Assembly (NCBI GenBank): GCA_029552065.1
Contig: JAKPEG010000225.1
Span: 1-64,000, forward strand
DNA length: 64,000 bases
Reading direction: 5' to 3'
Source of the DNA: Actinomycetes bacterium
Lineage (GTDB): Bacteria > Actinomycetota > Actinomycetes > Actinomycetales > Dermatophilaceae
The translations under genes were made by a program, and so were the position numbers. The notes under the pieces were generated by a model that was not told the DNA's origin, did no database searches, and saw nothing but the letters and a program-made list of their open reading frames with translations. Of this stretch, positions 54,052 to 62,843 are shown in pieces; positions within the stretch are counted from its first letter, which is position 1, and every line of letters begins with the position of its first letter.

Positions 54052-55437
54052 TCAGAGTGCCGCTGCCGCGAGGACGTCCAGGGCCCGCGGCATGGCATCG
54101 GCGAGGTCCCAGACGTTGTCCACCTGGTCGGGGCAGGCCATGAGCGAGACGTCGAAGGTAGTGATCCGGCTGTCGAGGGTGATGTTGAGTCCAGAGCCGT
54201 GGGTGAGGAAGCCAAAACCGAAGTGGCGCAGGAGGCGCGCACCGGTGCAGTACTGGGCCACCCGCGCGCCGGGGACGTTGCTCACGCTGAGGTTGAACAT
54301 TCCGGGGACCCGATCCATCATCCGCGTCACCTCGAGAAGGGCGGATCCGAGACCCGCTGACACGGGCGGGAGCAGCCCCGTCATGCGTTCGGTGAGATCT
54401 CCCGGGGCCAGCCCGATGGTCTGCTTCTGCAACCGCATGTCCTCCGCCGCCACCCGCAGGACCTCCATCGGGTCGGCGATGTGAACGGGCAGGGCGGTCA
54501 TCACCGCGGTCACCTGGTTGGCGTCGTCGCTGCCGCCCTCCTCGCGCGTGGATACCGGCACCCCGGCGAGCAGCGCCTTGGTGGGCAGCTCCCCGCGCCG
54601 GGCGAGCCACTCCCGCAGCGCGATCGCGCACGTGGTGAGGACGACGTCGTTGATCGTCGTCCCGGTCGCCTTGCTGATCGAGCGCACCGTGGCGAAGTCG
54701 AGCTCGGTGTAGGCGACCGCTCGCCTCGACGTGATGGCGCTGCTGAAGGAGACCCGGGGGACGGTGCGCAGCCGCGGCCGCTTTCCGCCGGCGACCCAGC
54801 GGACGACTCCGGGCACCATCGCGACGATGCTCCCGCCCAGGCCGACCAGGGTCTTTGCCGTCGTCGCGGTGTCCTCGACCCCGCGCCGCAGCATGTTCAG
54901 GCTCGAAGGAGCCGCCGGGTCGGGGTGCCACGGGACCGCCGGCCCGATCTCGACGTCGTCGGGATCGGTGCTGTTGAGGATGCGGGTGATGGCCACCCCC
55001 GTGGCTCCGTCGACGGCTGCGTGATGCAGCTTGAGGGCGTGCGCGACGAGCCCGCCCTCGATCCCGGTGAGCACGTGCATCTCCCACATCGGTTTGCGTC
55101 GGTCCAGGGCGGTCTCGCAGATGGCCGAGATGGCATCGGCGAGTTGCTCCCGACCACCGGGAGCGGCGACCTCGTGCTCGAAGACGTGCCGGGTGATGTC
55201 GAAGTCGGGGTCATCGACCCAGTAGGGCCGCGCGAAGGAGCCGGGGACGGTCGCCAGCTTCTGGCGCAGGACCGGGATCTGGTCGATCTTGCTGAGCAGG
55301 AGGCGCTGGGCGTGTTCGGCGTCGAAGGTGTGCGGACTCGTCGAGGGGTCATAGACAGACACCGCGACGACGTGGAGGAATACCGAGGTGGACTCCATGC
55401 CGAGGAATGCCGCGTCGACGCCACCGAGCCTGCGCAT
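54052..55437 (-). CDS. WS/DGAT family wax ester synthase / diacylglycerol acyltransferase
   Basis: A 461-aa acyltransferase with the catalytic HHxxxDG motif as LKLHHAAVDGATG (about residue 136) and the N-terminal LGGVDAAFLGMES. The C-terminal NVPGARVAQYCTGARL region is also typical of the family. It acylates diacylglycerol or long-chain alcohols to store triacylglycerol or wax ester. AAGGAG lies 8 bp before ATG. Its upstream region shares an operator-like site with the TetR promoter, suggesting co-regulation of storage with the catabolic cluster. Confidence 0.92.
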   Translation of the reverse strand: MRRLGGVDAAFLGMESTSVFLHVVAVSVYDPSTSPHTFDAEHAQRLLLSKIDQIPVLRQKLATVPGSFARPYWVDDPDFDITRHVFEHEVAAPGGREQLADAISAICETALDRRKPMWEMHVLTGIEGGLVAHALKLHHAAVDGATGVAITRILNSTDPDDVEIGPAVPWHPDPAAPSSLNMLRRGVEDTATTAKTLVGLGGSIVAMVPGVVRWVAGGKRPRLRTVPRVSFSSAITSRRAVAYTELDFATVRSISKATGTTINDVVLTTCAIALREWLARRGELPTKALLAGVPVSTREEGGSDDANQVTAVMTALPVHIADPMEVLRVAAEDMRLQKQTIGLAPGDLTERMTGLLPPVSAGLGSALLEVTRMMDRVPGMFNLSVSNVPGARVAQYCTGARLLRHFGFGFLTHGSGLNITLDSRITTFDVSLMACPDQVDNVWDLADAMPRALDVLAAAAL

Positions 55438-55580
55438 GGTCTCTGCTCCTTCTCGAGGTTCCCACGATGTCCGTGCGTGACGACGCGCCATTCAGCTGTG
55501 GCCGGCGCTCAGCCGATTCCGCGACCTGCGAACGTCCTGCCGTGGCTGCGACCCGGGACGCGGTCCCTGCTGGAATAAAC

Positions 55581-55601
55581 CTGAAATCAGATTTAGTATT
55601 C
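55581..55601. promoter_or_regulatory. Operator-like site between the WS/DGAT and lipase-like genes
   Basis: CTGAAATCAGATTTAG is a near-palindrome followed by TATTC. It lies in an AT-rich island between divergent genes and resembles the site at 51937-51958, so the same TetR protein may act here. Confidence 0.5.
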
Positions 55602-55663
55602 TAGCCGAGGGTGGGTAGGTCGGCAACCGACCCAGGGCTCAGCCAGACACATAAGGAGTGACC

Positions 55664-56437
55664 GTGTCCGAGATCGACGTCGGCGAGGGTCAGCCCGAGG
55701 TCCGTCCCCCGCGCGTGTGGGCTTCGCGCCGAGAGCTGCGTATGCCGTTCGAGCTGGTCAACTCGGTGGCCCGCACGAGAGTGCTGCGGGGGTGGCCCCG
55801 GGGGGATGGTCATTCGGTCGTCGTCGTGCCCGGCTTCCTCGCGGGAGCCGAGTCCACCGCCTTCCTGCGCAACCATCTCGGGCGGCTGGGCTATCAGGTC
55901 TCGGACTGGGGGTTGGGCCGCAACTCGGGGGTCACCCGGGCGCGCACCGAGGCATTCGCGCGCAGGGTCGCCGAGTTGCGCGAGCGCAGTGGGCGCAAGG
56001 TGAGCATCGTCGGCTGGAGCGCGGGTGGGATCTATGCGCGCGAGATGGGGCGGCTGCATCCCGACCAGGTGCGATGCGTGATCACCATGGTGACGCCGTT
56101 CAACGTCCACCTCACCGAGACGCCCGCCTGGAAGCTCTATCTCATGGTGAACCGCGGCTCGCACGACGAGACGCTCTTCACCGACGAGGTCGTCCGGCTC
56201 CGTGGCCGCCCGTTGTCCCTGCCGACCACGAGCATCTACACCAAGGACGACGGGATCATCGCTTGGCAGTCGTGCGTGGGCGAGCCCGGACCTCTCAACG
56301 AGGCCGTAGAGGTCAGGGGAAGCCACCTGGGTACGGTCCATCAGATCGATTCCATCCGGGTGATCGCCGACCGATTGGCCCAGCCCGAAGGCGACTGGCG
56401 GCCCTATGCGCAGGCCCGAGACTCGCACCGGAACTGA
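55664..56437 (+). CDS. Lipase-like alpha/beta hydrolase
   Basis: A 257-aa hydrolase resembling triacylglycerol-lipase-like proteins that often sit beside WS/DGAT genes in actinobacteria. It has VVVVPGFLAGAEST, nucleophile elbow GWSAGG (about residue 117), an Asp-containing SIYTKDDGIIAW segment and the His in EVRGSHLGTV. No signal peptide. GTG 55664 is chosen because AAGGAG lies 5 bp upstream; GTG 55658 is too close to it. Confidence 0.85.
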   Translation: MSEIDVGEGQPEVRPPRVWASRRELRMPFELVNSVARTRVLRGWPRGDGHSVVVVPGFLAGAESTAFLRNHLGRLGYQVSDWGLGRNSGVTRARTEAFARRVAELRERSGRKVSIVGWSAGGIYAREMGRLHPDQVRCVITMVTPFNVHLTETPAWKLYLMVNRGSHDETLFTDEVVRLRGRPLSLPTTSIYTKDDGIIAWQSCVGEPGPLNEAVEVRGSHLGTVHQIDSIRVIADRLAQPEGDWRPYAQARDSHRN

Positions 56438-56480
56438 CACGCCCCCGGCGGCGTGGGTGCGAAGGAGTATGCCGTTCGGC

Positions 56481-56486
56481 TAGGTT
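56481..56486 (+). promoter_or_regulatory. -10 element TAGGTT (leaderless start of the alpha/beta hydrolase)
   Basis: TAGGTT ends 6 nt before ATG 56493; no Shine-Dalgarno sequence. A GTATGCC motif lies at 56467-56473. Confidence 0.5.
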
Positions 56487-56492
56487 CCGCCC

Positions 56493-57323
56493 ATGACTTC
56501 CGTGCGACTGCACACGATGTCGGTCGGAACGGCTGGGCCGCGAATCGCGTTCTGCCATGGGCTGTTCGGTCAGGGTCGCAACTGGCTGCAGATCGCCCGT
56601 GCCGTCGCCGGTCCGGACGAGGACCAGGCCCGCGCCCTCCTCGTCGACCTGCCCGACCACGGCCGCTCGCCGTGGACCGACCACTTCTCGCTGCAGGCCT
56701 ATGCCGCGGCCGTGGGCGCCCAGCTGCGCGCGGTCGCGCCGGGGGAGCGGTGGACACTCGTCGGGCACTCCCTCGGGGGCAAGGTCGCGATGATCCTCGC
56801 CCTCTCGCAGCCCGACCTCGTCGAGCGGCTCGCCGTCGTCGACATCGCCCCCCGGCGCTATCCCTCGCACGGCTGGGTGCTCGACTACGCCGACAGCCTT
56901 CGCGCACTGCCGCTGGCCACCCTGCCCGACCGGGCAAGCGCCGATGCCCTGCTCGCCGAGTCGATCCCCGAACCCGCCGTGCGCGCCTTCCTCCTGCAGA
57001 ACCTCCGTCGCGGGCGCGACCATGCCTGGCGCTGGCAGGCCAACCTCGACGTGCTCGCCGGCGATGGCTCGGGCTCCGGCGGGGTGGGGGACTGGCCGGA
57101 GGGTGACGCGACGGCGTACCGGCCCTTCCGCGGTCGGGTCGTGTGGCTGGCCGGGGCGGACTCCCCGTATGTCACCGAGGCCGACGTCGAGCCGATGCGC
57201 CGGCTCTTCCCGTTCGTCCGGCTGGTCGTCGTGAAGGACGCGGGGCACTGGGTGCACTCCGACCAGCCCGAGGTCGTCGTCGAGGTGCTCCGCCGGCTGC
57301 TGCGCCCCCGCCGACACCACTGA
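56493..57323 (+). CDS. Alpha/beta fold hydrolase
   Basis: A 276-aa hydrolase of the YbfF/haloperoxidase-like type. It has the oxyanion strand IAFCHGLFGQGRNW, DLPDHGRS, nucleophile elbow GHSLGG (about 91), acid AGADSPYV and His DAGHWVHSDQPE. The triad is complete. Likely an esterase or thioesterase; substrate unknown. Leaderless start; an inverted repeat follows the gene. Confidence 0.85.
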   Translation: MTSVRLHTMSVGTAGPRIAFCHGLFGQGRNWLQIARAVAGPDEDQARALLVDLPDHGRSPWTDHFSLQAYAAAVGAQLRAVAPGERWTLVGHSLGGKVAMILALSQPDLVERLAVVDIAPRRYPSHGWVLDYADSLRALPLATLPDRASADALLAESIPEPAVRAFLLQNLRRGRDHAWRWQANLDVLAGDGSGSGGVGDWPEGDATAYRPFRGRVVWLAGADSPYVTEADVEPMRRLFPFVRLVVVKDAGHWVHSDQPEVVVEVLRRLLRPRRHH

Positions 57324-57337
57324 GGTGCCAGCCCCCC

Positions 57338-57377
57338 GACCTGGAAAACCTGCACAGTAAGTGCACGTTTCCAGGTC
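57338..57377. repeat. Imperfect 17-bp inverted repeat after the alpha/beta hydrolase gene
   Basis: GACCTGGAAAACCTGCAC and GTGCACGTTTCCAGGTC pair with one bulge and one mismatch around AGTAA. The region is lower in GC than its neighbours. It could be a terminator, an operator for the amidohydrolase gene or a small mobile palindromic element. Confidence 0.55.
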
Positions 57378-57456
57378 AGATCGCCCGATGTTGCGCGAAA
57401 ACCGCACAGGCAAGCGCTTACTCGCGGTGACGCGAGGTGGGCGGGGCCGGCCTGGA

Positions 57457-57462
57457 TAGGGT
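57457..57462 (+). promoter_or_regulatory. -10 element TAGGGT of the amidohydrolase gene (leaderless)
   Basis: TAGGGT ends 7 nt before ATG 57470; no Shine-Dalgarno sequence. Confidence 0.45.
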
Positions 57463-57469
57463 GCCAACC

Positions 57470-58579
57470 ATGGCGACGGTGCTGCACCTGGTCGGCGACA
57501 TCCTCGTGGGGCCGCAGGACAGCCGCCCCGAGTGTTGGGTGATCGGCGGGCAGGTGACGTATGCCGCCCCCACCGGTGCCGGTCACGACGTCCAGACGGT
57601 GCGTGGCTGGGTGCTCCCGGGCCTGGTCGACGCCCACTGCCACGTCGGGCTCGATGCCCACGGGCCGGTCGACGCGGCAACCGCCGAGGCCCAGGTTCGC
57701 ACCGACCGAGACGCCGGCACCCTGCTCATCCGGGACGCCGGAAACCCCTCGGACACCCGCTGGATCGACGACCGCGAGGACCTGCCCCGGATCGTGCGGG
57801 CCGGCCGGCACATCGCGCGGACCCGCCGCTACGTGCGCAACTACGCCCACGAGATCGAGCCCGACGAACTCGTCGCGCACGTCCGGCTCGAGGCTCGGCG
57901 CGGCGACGGCTGGGTGAAGCTCGTCGGCGACTGGATCGACCGCGACACCGGAGACCTCACGCCCTGCTGGCCCCGGCAGGCCCTGGTCGCCGCGGTCGCC
58001 GCGGCGCACGAGGAAGGGGCCCGGACGACCGCCCACTGCTTCGGCGAGCAGTCCCTGCACGACTTCGCCGCCGCCGGCACCGACTGCATCGAGCACGCGA
58101 CCGGTCTCGACGAGGAATCGACGCGGGCCTTCGCCGCGCAAGGGATCACGATCGTCCCCACCCTCGTCAACGTGGCGAACTTCCCCGACCTCGCCGAGCC
58201 GGCCCGGGACAAGTACCCCACCTATCACCGGCACATGCTCGACCTGCACGCGCGCCGCTACGCGACGATCGCGCAGGCCTTCGAGGCCGGCATACCCATC
58301 CGCACCGGGACCGACGCCGGCGGGGCACTCGCGCACGGCCTCATCGCCCGCGAGGCACTCGAGCTCGAGCGGGCCGGGCTGCCGCGGACGGCCGTGCTCG
58401 CCGCGGCGACCTGGGAGGCCCGGGAGTGGCTGGGCCGACCGGGCATCGAGGAGGGCGACCCCGCCGACCTCGTCGTCTATCCCGCCGACCCCCGAGCCGA
58501 TCTGCAGGTCCTCGGCGATCCGGCGGCGATCATATTGCGCGGCAACCGGATCCGAGGCGGCCGTCGGCCGGCGCCGTGA
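57470..58579 (+). CDS. Amidohydrolase family protein
   Basis: A 369-aa metal-dependent hydrolase of the imidazolonepropionase/prolidase-like subgroup. Metal ligands are visible in order: VDAHCHVG (HxH, about 58), the bridging Lys in GWVKLVGDW, AHCFGEQ, IEHATG and the Asp of TGTDAGG. The small beta-sandwich is formed by both termini (ECWVIGGQVTY; GDPADLVVYPADP). Substrate unknown. The start at ATG 57470 follows a -10 element at leaderless spacing. Confidence 0.87.
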   Translation: MATVLHLVGDILVGPQDSRPECWVIGGQVTYAAPTGAGHDVQTVRGWVLPGLVDAHCHVGLDAHGPVDAATAEAQVRTDRDAGTLLIRDAGNPSDTRWIDDREDLPRIVRAGRHIARTRRYVRNYAHEIEPDELVAHVRLEARRGDGWVKLVGDWIDRDTGDLTPCWPRQALVAAVAAAHEEGARTTAHCFGEQSLHDFAAAGTDCIEHATGLDEESTRAFAAQGITIVPTLVNVANFPDLAEPARDKYPTYHRHMLDLHARRYATIAQAFEAGIPIRTGTDAGGALAHGLIAREALELERAGLPRTAVLAAATWEAREWLGRPGIEEGDPADLVVYPADPRADLQVLGDPAAIILRGNRIRGGRRPAP

Positions 58580-58644
58580 GGTCCGAGCGGAACGCCCCAT
58601 CGCCCTCGGTCCGGGCGCATACTCGTGTGACGGAGGTGGGACTC

Positions 58645-59259
58645 GTGGGCAGGTCAGGGGCGGCGCGCACGGTCCTGGCCGTCGTGCTCTCGGCACTCGC
58701 GGCCTGCTCGGCCCCCGCCTATGTCATCGGCGATGCCCCGCCCGGCGATCGGCGCAGTACCCCCGGGGTGAGCACGGCCCGCCCGATCACCGCGGCCCCC
58801 GGCGTGAGCTTCTCCGCCCGCCCGGGCGCGGTGGAGGGGGCGCTGGCGGCATACCGGGGCTTCCTCTCGACGACCGCGGTCGCGGCGGCGAGCCCACCGG
58901 CCGCCGGACGGCCGTGGCCCAAGGGAGGCGACGTCACGGCATACTCGGTCGATCCCGCGCGGGCCGCCGAGGTCACCCAGCTGCACGCGATGGCGCAGCG
59001 GGGGGAGCATTTCGTCGGAGTACCCATCGCGCCACGGCCGATCGCGACCGTCACCGGGACCGACCGCGTGCAGGTGCTCGACTGCCCCGTCCCCTCGCAG
59101 GGGTGGAGGCTCGTGGCCCGCGACGGTTCGACGGCCTGGTCGCCGCCGGCGGGCTGGGCCCCGCAACCCAATCCCATCGAGGCGACCCTGGTCTTCCGGG
59201 ACGGGCGCTGGGCGGTCGCCAAGCTCGTCGTCGACACGAGCCGCACGTGCACGCCCTGA
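58645..59259 (+). CDS. Putative lipoprotein of unknown function
   Basis: A 204-aa secreted lipoprotein. The signal sequence [14 protein letters not shown] ends in a lipobox, then an Ala/Pro/Thr-rich linker. The C-terminal half, [18 protein letters not shown] onward, resembles actinobacterial hypothetical lipoproteins with an NTF2-like layout ([19 protein letters not shown]). GTG 58645 has GGAGG at 8 bp; GTG 58627 and 58636 are alternatives. Confidence 0.7.
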   Translation: MGRSGAARTVLAVVLSALAACSAPAYVIGDAPPGDRRSTPGVSTARPITAAPGVSFSARPGAVEGALAAYRGFLSTTAVAAASPPAAGRPWPKGGDVTAYSVDPARAAEVTQLHAMAQRGEHFVGVPIAPRPIATVTGTDRVQVLDCPVPSQGWRLVARDGSTAWSPPAGWAPQPNPIEATLVFRDGRWAVAKLVVDTSRTCTP

Positions 59260-59310
59260 GCCGACTCCCACGAGGCCCGGCCGCGGCCCGGGTGGCATGC
59301 CGGACCCCCC

Positions 59311-59326
59311 GGGTCTGGCACAATGG
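59311..59326 (+). promoter_or_regulatory. Promoter-like element upstream of rpsP
   Basis: GGGTCTGGCACAATGG closely matches GGGCTCTGGCACACTTGGG ahead of rplS (62916-62934), pointing to a shared ribosomal-protein promoter core with CAATGG or CACTTG as the -10 region. The rpsP leader would be about 125 nt. Confidence 0.45.
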
Positions 59327-59452
59327 TGCGCCGTACCCGACGGGCTGCGGCATCTGCTGCGGGCCCGGGCGCCTACACACCGAGTCCCGGCACCCCGGAG
59401 CGACCTGCCCCGGTCTGGCCGTGCTCACGAATGCGAAAGCAGGACATCGCTC

Positions 59453-60100
59453 GTGTCTGTGAAGATTCGTCTCAAGCGGATGGGCAAGATCCGCGCCCCC
59501 TTCTACCGGGTCGTCGTCATGGACAGCCGCACCAAGCGTGACGGCCGGGCGATCGAGGAGATCGGGAAGTACCACCCCACCGAGAACCCGTCGGCCATCG
59601 ACATCGACTCCGCCCGCGCCCAATACTGGCTCGCGCAGGGCGCCCAGCCCACCGAGGCCGTCGAAGCCCTGCTCAAGGTGACCGGCGACTGGCAGCGGTT
59701 CAAGAAGATCGACGGCGCCGCCGGCACCCTCCAGGTCGCCCCGCGCAAGCCGAGCAAGAAGGAACTCTACGAGGCCGCGGTCGCCGCCGCCGGGAAGAAC
59801 CTCGAGCTCAAGGGCGCCGCGGTCACCGCTCGCAAGCGTCCGACCAAGGCCGAGGCCGCGGTCGCCGACGTCACCGAGGCGCTCGCCGAGAAGCCGGCCG
59901 CAGACGGTGGCTTCGGCGCCGACTCGGCGGCCCCGCTCGCCGACGGCAGCGCCCCGGCCGGCTTCGCGATCAAGGGCAACAAGGACTCGATGAAGTACCA
60001 CGAGCCCGACGGCCAGTGGTATGCCGCGACCGTCGCCGAGGTGTGGTTCCGCACCGCCGAGGCCGCCGAGGCCGCCGGCTTCGTCAAGGCCGGAGCCTGA
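59453..60100 (+). CDS. rpsP: 30S ribosomal protein S16 with a C-terminal sunset-type domain
   Basis: A 215-aa protein, well over the usual 80-150. Residues 1 to about 85 are S16 ([28 protein letters not shown]). A Lys/Ala/Glu-rich linker follows to about 170. The last 45 residues ([33 protein letters not shown]) form a sunset-type domain known as an extension of several actinobacterial ribosomal proteins. Start GTG 59453. First gene of rpsP-khpA-rimM-trmD. Confidence 0.94.
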   Translation: MSVKIRLKRMGKIRAPFYRVVVMDSRTKRDGRAIEEIGKYHPTENPSAIDIDSARAQYWLAQGAQPTEAVEALLKVTGDWQRFKKIDGAAGTLQVAPRKPSKKELYEAAVAAAGKNLELKGAAVTARKRPTKAEAAVADVTEALAEKPAADGGFGADSAAPLADGSAPAGFAIKGNKDSMKYHEPDGQWYAATVAEVWFRTAEAAEAAGFVKAGA

Positions 60101-60102
60101 CC

Positions 60103-60342
60103 GTGCTCGAGGAGGCCCTGGAACACCTCGTCAAGGGCATCGTCGACCAGCCCGACGAGGTCGTCGTCCGGCGCAAGGAACTGCGCCGCGGAGACCTGCT
60201 CGAGGTCCGGGTGCACCCGGACGACCTCGGTCGGGTGATCGGCCGCAGCGGCCGCACCGCGAGCGCCCTGCGCACCGTCGTGAGCGCGCTCGCGGGCGGG
60301 GCCGGGGTCCGGGTCGACATCGTCGACACCGACCGCCGCTGA
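60103..60342 (+). CDS. khpA: KhpA family RNA-binding KH-domain protein
   Basis: A 79-aa KH-domain protein with the GxxG loop in RVIGRSGRTASALRTVV. KhpA pairs with KhpB in Gram-positives to bind RNA and influence division and ribosome-related functions. It lies 2 bp after rpsP, the conserved position between rpsP and rimM. Confidence 0.93.
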   Translation: MLEEALEHLVKGIVDQPDEVVVRRKELRRGDLLEVRVHPDDLGRVIGRSGRTASALRTVVSALAGGAGVRVDIVDTDRR

Positions 60343-60367
60343 GTCGACTCCGCGTGCGGCGGTCGCC

Positions 60368-60898
60368 ATGAGCCACGTCGTCGCCCGGATCGGTAAGCCG
60401 CACGGCGTGCGCGGCGAGGTGACCGTCCAGACGCACACCGACGACCCGGCCCTCCGCTTCGCCGTCGGCACCGTGCTGCCCACGCGCGCCGCGGGCGGCT
60501 CGGGTGTCCCGCGTCGCCTCACCGTGCGCTCGTCGCGGCTGCACAACGGCACCTGGTTGCTCGCCTTCGAGGAGATCCCCGACCGGACCGGTGCCGAGTC
60601 GTTGCGCGGCACCCGGTTGCTCACCCCCGCGGGGGAGGAGGAGTTGCTCGAACCGGACGAGGGCGGCGACGCCTGGTATGCCGAGCAACTCGTCGGGCTG
60701 ACAGCCTTCCGTCCGGACGGCAGCCTCGTCGGCACGGTGAGCGGCCTGGACATCGGCCCCGGCCAGGACCGGCTCGTGCTCACGCTCACCGGCGGCCGCA
60801 CGGCATACGTGCCGTTCGTCGCGGCACTCGTGCCCGAGGTCGACGTGGCGGGCGGGCGGGTCGTCATCGACCCGCCTCCCGGGCTGCTGGAGCTGTGA
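60368..60898 (+). CDS. rimM: Ribosome maturation factor RimM
   Basis: A 176-aa protein assisting 30S head assembly by binding S19. N-terminal VVARIGKPHGVRGEVTV and the C-terminal PRC-barrel region (LLEPDEGGDAWYAEQLVGLTAF-type, then AYVPFVAALVPEVD) are standard. ATG start 25 bp after khpA. Confidence 0.94.
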   Translation: MSHVVARIGKPHGVRGEVTVQTHTDDPALRFAVGTVLPTRAAGGSGVPRRLTVRSSRLHNGTWLLAFEEIPDRTGAESLRGTRLLTPAGEEELLEPDEGGDAWYAEQLVGLTAFRPDGSLVGTVSGLDIGPGQDRLVLTLTGGRTAYVPFVAALVPEVDVAGGRVVIDPPPGLLEL

Positions 60899-60910
60899 GG
60901 CGTGATCCGG

Positions 60911-61606
60911 ATGCGCATCGACGTCGTGACGATCTTCCCCGACTATCTCGCGCCGCTGCGGCTCTCGCTCATCGGCAAGGCGGTCGAGTCAGGCCCGGTC
61001 GACCTGCGGGTGCATGACCTGCGCGAGCACACCCACGACCGGCACCGGACGGTCGACGACACTCCCTATGGCGGGGGAGCGGGGATGGTGATGCGGCCCG
61101 AGCCGTGGGGCGAGGCGCTCGATGCACTGGTCGCCTCGGCGCCGGTCGCCGGCAGCGTCCCGCGGCTGCTCGTGCCCACCCCCTCCGGTATGCCGTTCAC
61201 CCAGGCGATGGCGCGCGAGCTCGCCGGGGAGCCGTGGCTGGCCTTCGCCTGCGGGCGTTACGAGGGCATCGACGAGCGGGTGCTCGTGGACGCCGCGACC
61301 CGGATGACCGTCACGCCGGTGTCGCTCGGCGACTACGTGCTCAACGGGGGCGAGGTCGCCGTGCTCGCCATCGTCGAGGCCGTCGCCCGGCTGCTGCCCG
61401 GTGTGATCGGCAATGCCGAGAGTCTCGTCGAGGAGTCGCACGAGGACGGGCTGCTCGAATACCCGGTCTATACCAAGCCGGCGTCCTGGCGCGGGCTCGA
61501 CGTGCCCGAGGTGCTGCTGTCGGGCAACCACGGCGCGATCGCCGGATGGCGGCATACCCAGCGGCTCGAACGGACCCGCGCCCGGCGTCCCGACCTGTTG
61601 GACTGA
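60911..61606 (+). CDS. trmD: tRNA (guanosine(37)-N1)-methyltransferase TrmD
   Basis: SPOUT methyltransferase (about 231 aa) making m1G37, which prevents +1 frameshifting. It has [37 protein letters not shown] and [13 protein letters not shown] of the trefoil knot. ATG 60911 has GAGG at 10 bp; GTG 60902 is an alternative. Normally rplS follows at once; here a palindrome-bounded segment intervenes. Confidence 0.94.
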   Translation: MRIDVVTIFPDYLAPLRLSLIGKAVESGPVDLRVHDLREHTHDRHRTVDDTPYGGGAGMVMRPEPWGEALDALVASAPVAGSVPRLLVPTPSGMPFTQAMARELAGEPWLAFACGRYEGIDERVLVDAATRMTVTPVSLGDYVLNGGEVAVLAIVEAVARLLPGVIGNAESLVEESHEDGLLEYPVYTKPASWRGLDVPEVLLSGNHGAIAGWRHTQRLERTRARRPDLLD

Positions 61607-61642
61607 GGCTGCTCGCGGGGTCTCTCATACGGTCACCCTCCC

Positions 61643-61684
61643 CGCTATGCCGAACGTGCGTCCTCGCGCACGTTCGGCATAGCG
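61643..61684. repeat. Palindromic repeat copy 1 (18-bp perfect arms) after trmD
   Basis: Arms 61643-61660 and 61667-61684 are exact reverse complements around loop TCCTCG. The same palindrome recurs at 62792-62843 with the loop reversed (CGAGGA). A GC-rich stem without a T-run; it may terminate trmD transcription. Confidence 0.92.
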
Positions 61685-61771
61685 CTGCGGGGTCTGGCCG
61701 CGGGAGCTGTGGATATCCCAGCAGCCGTGCGACCCCGATCGGGCACCCTGGTACACACGGCCGGCGCACCA

Positions 61772-61852
61772 CCTCCCGGTGCGCCGGCCGACCCGGCCCC
61801 TCCCGGTGCGCCGGTCGACTCGGCCCCTACCGGTGCGCCGGCCGGTGCCCGT
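61772..61852 (+). repeat. 27-bp tandem repeat upstream of the endonuclease-like gene
   Basis: Units at 61772-61798, 61799-61825 and a degenerate 61826-61852. In the frame of the following gene they would encode PPGAPADPA-type repeats. The frame is open from ATG 61709, so these residues could belong to a longer N-terminus. Confidence 0.85.
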
Positions 61853-61876
61853 GAGGGGAGGCATCAGGGGGACGCG

Positions 61877-62836
61877 GTGACGAGCAGGCAGGCCATCGAG
61901 CGGGCCAGACGCGCCCGTATCGCGACCGAACTCGCGGCGATCCACGGTGGGGTCGTCCATCGTCGGGACCTGGCCCGCGCCGGGGTGGACCGGTTCGGGA
62001 TCCGCACCGAAGTGGCGGCGGGGCGCTGGGCGCTGGCCGGACGGCATACCGTCGTGGTGGGAGCGCCGGCCCCCGCCGGGATCGGACGCGGCTGGCAGGC
62101 GGTCTGGGAATCCGGCTCGGGTGCGGTCCTCGACGGCGCGGCCGCCCTCCTGGCCGCAGGACTCACCGGCTTCGAGCCGGCAGCCCTCGACGTGTGGGTG
62201 CCTCCACGCAGCACCGCCCGGCCGATGCCGGGGGTCACCCTGCATCGCTACCGCGCGGCCCCGTGGGTGCGGGTCGGCGGGCTGCCGCGGGTGGTCCCGG
62301 AGTGGGCGACGATCCACGCCGCGCAGTGGGCGGTGAGCGATCGGCAGGCGGCGCTGCTGGTCTGCCTGCCAGTGCAACAGCGGCTCGTGCCACCCGACCG
62401 ACTGCTGGCGGCCTGGGAATCGGTCGGCCGCTCTCCGCGACGTGAGGTGCTCTCGGCGGTGATCCCCGACGTGTGTGACGGGGCTCAATCGCTCGGCGAA
62501 CTCGATTTCGGGCGATGGTGCCGGCGTTATCGCCTGCCGCGGCCTCGGCGCCAGACCTTGCGGGTGCTCGACCGCGGCCGTGCTTCGATCGCCTTTCTCG
62601 ACGTCGAGTTCGACGGTCTCGTCGTCGAGATCGACGGGGCCCAGCATCTGTTCGGGCTCACGCCGGTCGAGGATGCCCTGCGCGCCAACGACCTCGTGCT
62701 AGCGGGCAAAGAGCGGGTGCTGCGCCTGCCCGTCCTGGGCCTGCGGCTGGCCCCCGACGCGTTCATGGCCCAGGTCGCCCGGGGCCTGGGACTTCCCGCT
62801 ATGCCGAACGTGCGCGAGGACGCACGTTCGGCATAG
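61877..62836 (+). CDS. DUF559/Vsr-like endonuclease-domain protein with an AbiEi-like N-terminus
   Basis: A 319-aa protein. The N-terminal wHTH-like part (about 10-60; IHGGVVHRRDLARAGVDRFGI) resembles AbiEi-type antitoxin modules. The C-terminal PD-(D/E)xK-like domain has DVEFDGLVVEIDGAQH (about 240-256) and ERVLRLPVLGLRL, as in DUF559/Vsr-like proteins common in actinobacteria. GTG 61877 has AGGGGGA upstream. The last eleven or so codons, including TAG, lie inside palindrome copy 2. Biochemical role unknown. Confidence 0.8.
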   Translation: MTSRQAIERARRARIATELAAIHGGVVHRRDLARAGVDRFGIRTEVAAGRWALAGRHTVVVGAPAPAGIGRGWQAVWESGSGAVLDGAAALLAAGLTGFEPAALDVWVPPRSTARPMPGVTLHRYRAAPWVRVGGLPRVVPEWATIHAAQWAVSDRQAALLVCLPVQQRLVPPDRLLAAWESVGRSPRREVLSAVIPDVCDGAQSLGELDFGRWCRRYRLPRPRRQTLRVLDRGRASIAFLDVEFDGLVVEIDGAQHLFGLTPVEDALRANDLVLAGKERVLRLPVLGLRLAPDAFMAQVARGLGLPAMPNVREDARSA

Positions 62837-62843
62837 CGGGAAG
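62792..62843. repeat. Palindromic repeat copy 2 (23-bp perfect arms) before rplS
   Basis: Arms 62792-62814 and 62821-62843 are exact reverse complements around CGAGGA. It contains the stop codon of the endonuclease-like gene (62834-62836). Its orientation is opposite to copy 1. Confidence 0.93.

Noticed and set aside
59311-59326. TGGCAC reminiscent of a sigma-54 -24 element
   Set aside because: No proper -12 GC at the required spacing, and actinobacteria generally lack sigma-54.
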